64,000 bases of DNA. It comes from Ciona intestinalis (Eukaryota; Chordata; Ascidiacea; Phlebobranchia; Cionidae). The DNA lies in contig NC_020174.2 in the NCBI RefSeq assembly GCF_000224145.3, positions 1,589,088-1,653,087 on the forward strand, read 5' to 3'. Made by a program: the position numbers and the translations under genes. Of the stretch, positions 63,201 to 64,000 are shown one piece after another; the first letter of the stretch is position 1, and every line of letters starts with the position of its first letter. The notes below the pieces were generated by a model. It worked only from the letters and a program-made list of their open reading frames with translations, made no database searches and was not told the DNA's origin.

Positions 63201-63334
63201 TTTGTTGTGCATGGGTTGTACCATGTTGTTGTATATATTTTTAAATGTTTAATATTTTTTCATATATGCATTCCTTTTTCAGTTGTTTATGGAACTCCAC
63301 TCAATGCCTTTGGTACAGCCATGAATACAGCATT
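54300..63334 (+). CDS. Gene D: macrodomain protein related to PARP9/PARP14, 3' end missing
   Basis: 15 exons seen: 54300-54315, 54892-54963, 56259-56321, 56406-56511, 56567-56925, 57072-57125, 58726-58854, 59170-59310, 59413-59976, 60638-60716, 61256-61623, 61874-62192, 62250-62906, 63022-63167, 63283-63334 (cut by the gap). At least 1041 residues. The first exon encodes only MSSKK. Three modules of about 150 residues repeat: a short exon ending in a split Trp codon, then a long exon (56406-56925, 60638-61623, 61874 to about 62600), probably KH- or RRM-like. Lys/Ser-rich disordered linkers lie between them, one a 10-residue repeat. From exon 13 runs a canonical macrodomain: DAIVNAANKYIENGAGVTGA, then VGEVVSVKAAGRLQC and VLHLVGPQWY. 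It therefore probably binds ADP-ribose, and looks closest to the first macrodomain of PARP9/PARP14. Whether a catalytic or RING end follows is unknown. The exon 5 donor (GAAG/GTGATT) and the NAGNAG acceptor of exon 4 (56403 or 56406) are uncertain. Confidence 0.7.
57144..58616. mobile_element. TTAA-flanked element with long terminal inverted repeats
   Basis: The ends AGGGGCATACCAAC and GTTGGTATGCCCCT are each followed outward by TTAA (57140-57143, 58617-58620). The inverted repeats run inward for about 350 bases with moderate divergence, to a GCTGAATCAGCA / GCTGAGTCAGCA centre motif. TTAA targeting suggests the piggyBac group. The 1473-bp body has no transposase frame; it contains a CACGTG minisatellite and a GC-rich hairpin segment near 58218-58252. 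It sits in intron 6 of gene D. Confidence 0.8.
57641..57870 (+). repeat. CACGTG-rich minisatellite inside the TTAA element
   Basis: About ten imperfect units of 20-23 bases follow the pattern CGCACGTGAAGGCTAAACTA. Several units carry the palindrome CACGTG, the bHLH/E-box core. The array lies between the inverted repeats, so it is part of the element. Confidence 0.8.
58905..59310 (+). repeat. Tandem duplication of gene D exon 6-7 region
   Basis: 58905-59030 matches 57000-57130 and 59040-59310 matches 58621-58854. Exons 7 and 8 of gene D are the two copies of one Lys-rich exon (both contain QNADHYE). The copy of exon 6 at about 58980-59025 lost its acceptor: the CCAGGTTCAATG of copy 1 reads CCTA here, so it is probably skipped. 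Confidence 0.8.
59542..59857 (+). repeat. 30-bp coding minisatellite in gene D exon 9
   Basis: Ten or so successive 10-residue units of the type GNTETNQEKD, with two identical HSNSDLTPKK units spaced 60 residues apart, which hints at a higher-order repeat. The frame is kept throughout. The product is a charged, probably disordered linker. Confidence 0.8.
60144..60455 (+). mobile_element. tRNA-derived SINE, complete, sense strand
   Basis: This copy shows the structure best. The head, GGCGCCGTAGCACAGTTGG, carries a box A-like segment, and GGGTTCAAAGC a box B-like one. A unique body with a poly-A-like AAAAAAAATGAAAAAG stretch follows, then a GAGGATAAAGTAAGTT tail. It lies in intron 9 of gene D. 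Confidence 0.8.
61075..61225 (-). repeat. Degenerate SINE fragment
   Basis: CTTGCTTATGAGTTACCAT, GTGACCACTGG and AAGTGTCTTGCCCAAGGACA match the SINE body; head and tail are decayed. It lies in intron 10 of gene D, just before exon 11. Confidence 0.65.
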
Positions 63335-63459
63335 NNNNNNNNNNNNNNNNNNNNNNNNNNNNNNNNNNNNNNNNNNNNNNNNNNNNNNNNNNNNNNNNNN
63401 NNNNNNNNNNNNNNNNNNNNNNNNNNNNNNNNNNNNNNNNNNNNNNNNNNNNNNNNNNN
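63335..63459. other. Assembly gap, 125 N
   Basis: The gap cuts the macrodomain exon 15 of gene D. Sequence on its far side does not continue the gene but repeats gene D intron 6. Confidence 0.95.
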
Positions 63460-64000
63460 CAAATGGTATTTTATTTCGTTTTGCATTGATTGTGATAATG
63501 CGTTGTTACGCAATAATACAGGTACCGTAAACCAGGGGGGCGTGCCCCCGCCCCCTCCGGGGAAATCGACGCCAGTGGGTAAGTGCTGAGTCAGCATATA
63601 ATGTTAAAACATAAAAAGGCTATGTTTTACAATATTTTACACATATTCTTAAAGCAGAAGCATTCGTTATACCAAGTCAGATATAGAATTTGATTTCTTC
63701 GATATATAAGAAAACTAGAAATGATCAAAGTTGAGTGAAATTATTTCTTATGGGAAATCCCATGCATTGCGACACGGTTAATTTTTTTTTAATCAAGCGG
63801 TTGAATTTGCGGTTTTAAAACTCTTTTTTTTTAAAAGCTGTTTTCTATTTTGAAACTTTGATGGTACCTTTAGATCACATTTGAGCATATCTATCGATAC
63901 ACAAATTTTATTTTTCGTTGGTATGCCCCTTTAAGAATTTTATTATAATATGAGTGAGAATAATACCTGTTACTTATTTGGATCAGTTTCAAATAATAGT
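63460..64000 (+). repeat. Second copy of gene D intron 6 sequence
   Basis: Nearly identical to about 58150-58690. It includes the right half of the TTAA element and about 65 bases of the non-element intron beyond it. Only a few one-base differences were seen, such as GGATCAG for GGATAAG near the end. It is either a misplaced second haplotype or the start of a recent tandem copy of gene D. Confidence 0.8.

Overview
The window looks like AT-rich genomic DNA of a tunicate, most probably a Ciona species. All multi-exon genes have short introns with GT..AG borders. Scaffold gaps are runs of N (three of exactly 50, one of 125). The same tRNA-headed SINE recurs in the gaps between exons, and small terminal-inverted-repeat elements of several kinds are scattered about. 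The species call is inference; a eukaryotic animal genome is certain from gene structure and protein families.

Layout. (1) 1190-7735, plus strand: a 13-exon gene for a secreted or surface protein of 563 residues with four CUB domains. Its intron 4 holds a SINE split by an LTR retrotransposon whose internal part lies hidden in a 50-N gap. (2) 8577-13523, minus strand: two tandem, intronless paralogues, each with a signal peptide, a JmjC dioxygenase domain, an EF-hand region and a C-terminal RNEL tail that suggests the ER lumen. (3) 14650-63334: a cluster of PARP14-like ADP-ribosyltransferase and macrodomain genes. It starts with a two-exon N-terminal fragment (14650-15427). Next comes gene A (plus, 36 exons, 2058 residues, an RRM and four macrodomains). 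Genes B (31 exons, 1709 residues) and C (31 exons, 1716 residues) follow on the minus strand with two macrodomains each. Gene D (plus, at least 15 exons) has three repeated N-terminal modules and a canonical macrodomain, and is cut by a gap. A and B are tail to tail, B and C are tandem, and C and D are head to head across 844 bases.

I joined the exons by eye. In each complete gene the exon phases agree and the total length divides by three: CUB 1692 nt, A 6177 nt, B 5130 nt, C 5151 nt, stops included.

How the genes work together. Vertebrate PARP14/PARP15/PARP9/DTX3L form one chromosomal cluster of interferon-inducible genes that write and read mono-ADP-ribose in antiviral and inflammatory signalling. 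This cluster resembles it in domain content and partly in layout. B and C are a mosaic: exons 1, 3, 4 and 8 are nearly identical in DNA while exon 2 and the macrodomains have diverged, which suggests gene conversion. Sites that fit the NF-kB consensus GGGRNNYYCC lie upstream of gene A and in the C/D shared promoter region, with a weaker one upstream of B.

Repeats and assembly. Present are tRNA-derived SINEs (at least one complete or partial copy inside each of genes A-D), TTAA-flanked long-TIR elements, a hAT-like element with an 8-bp target duplication, TIR MITEs in the JmjC and PARP-fragment region, and two retroposon tails. Two of the four gaps (29957-30006 and 63335-63459) are flanked by near-identical duplicated sequence that probably reflects unmerged haplotypes or contig overlap.
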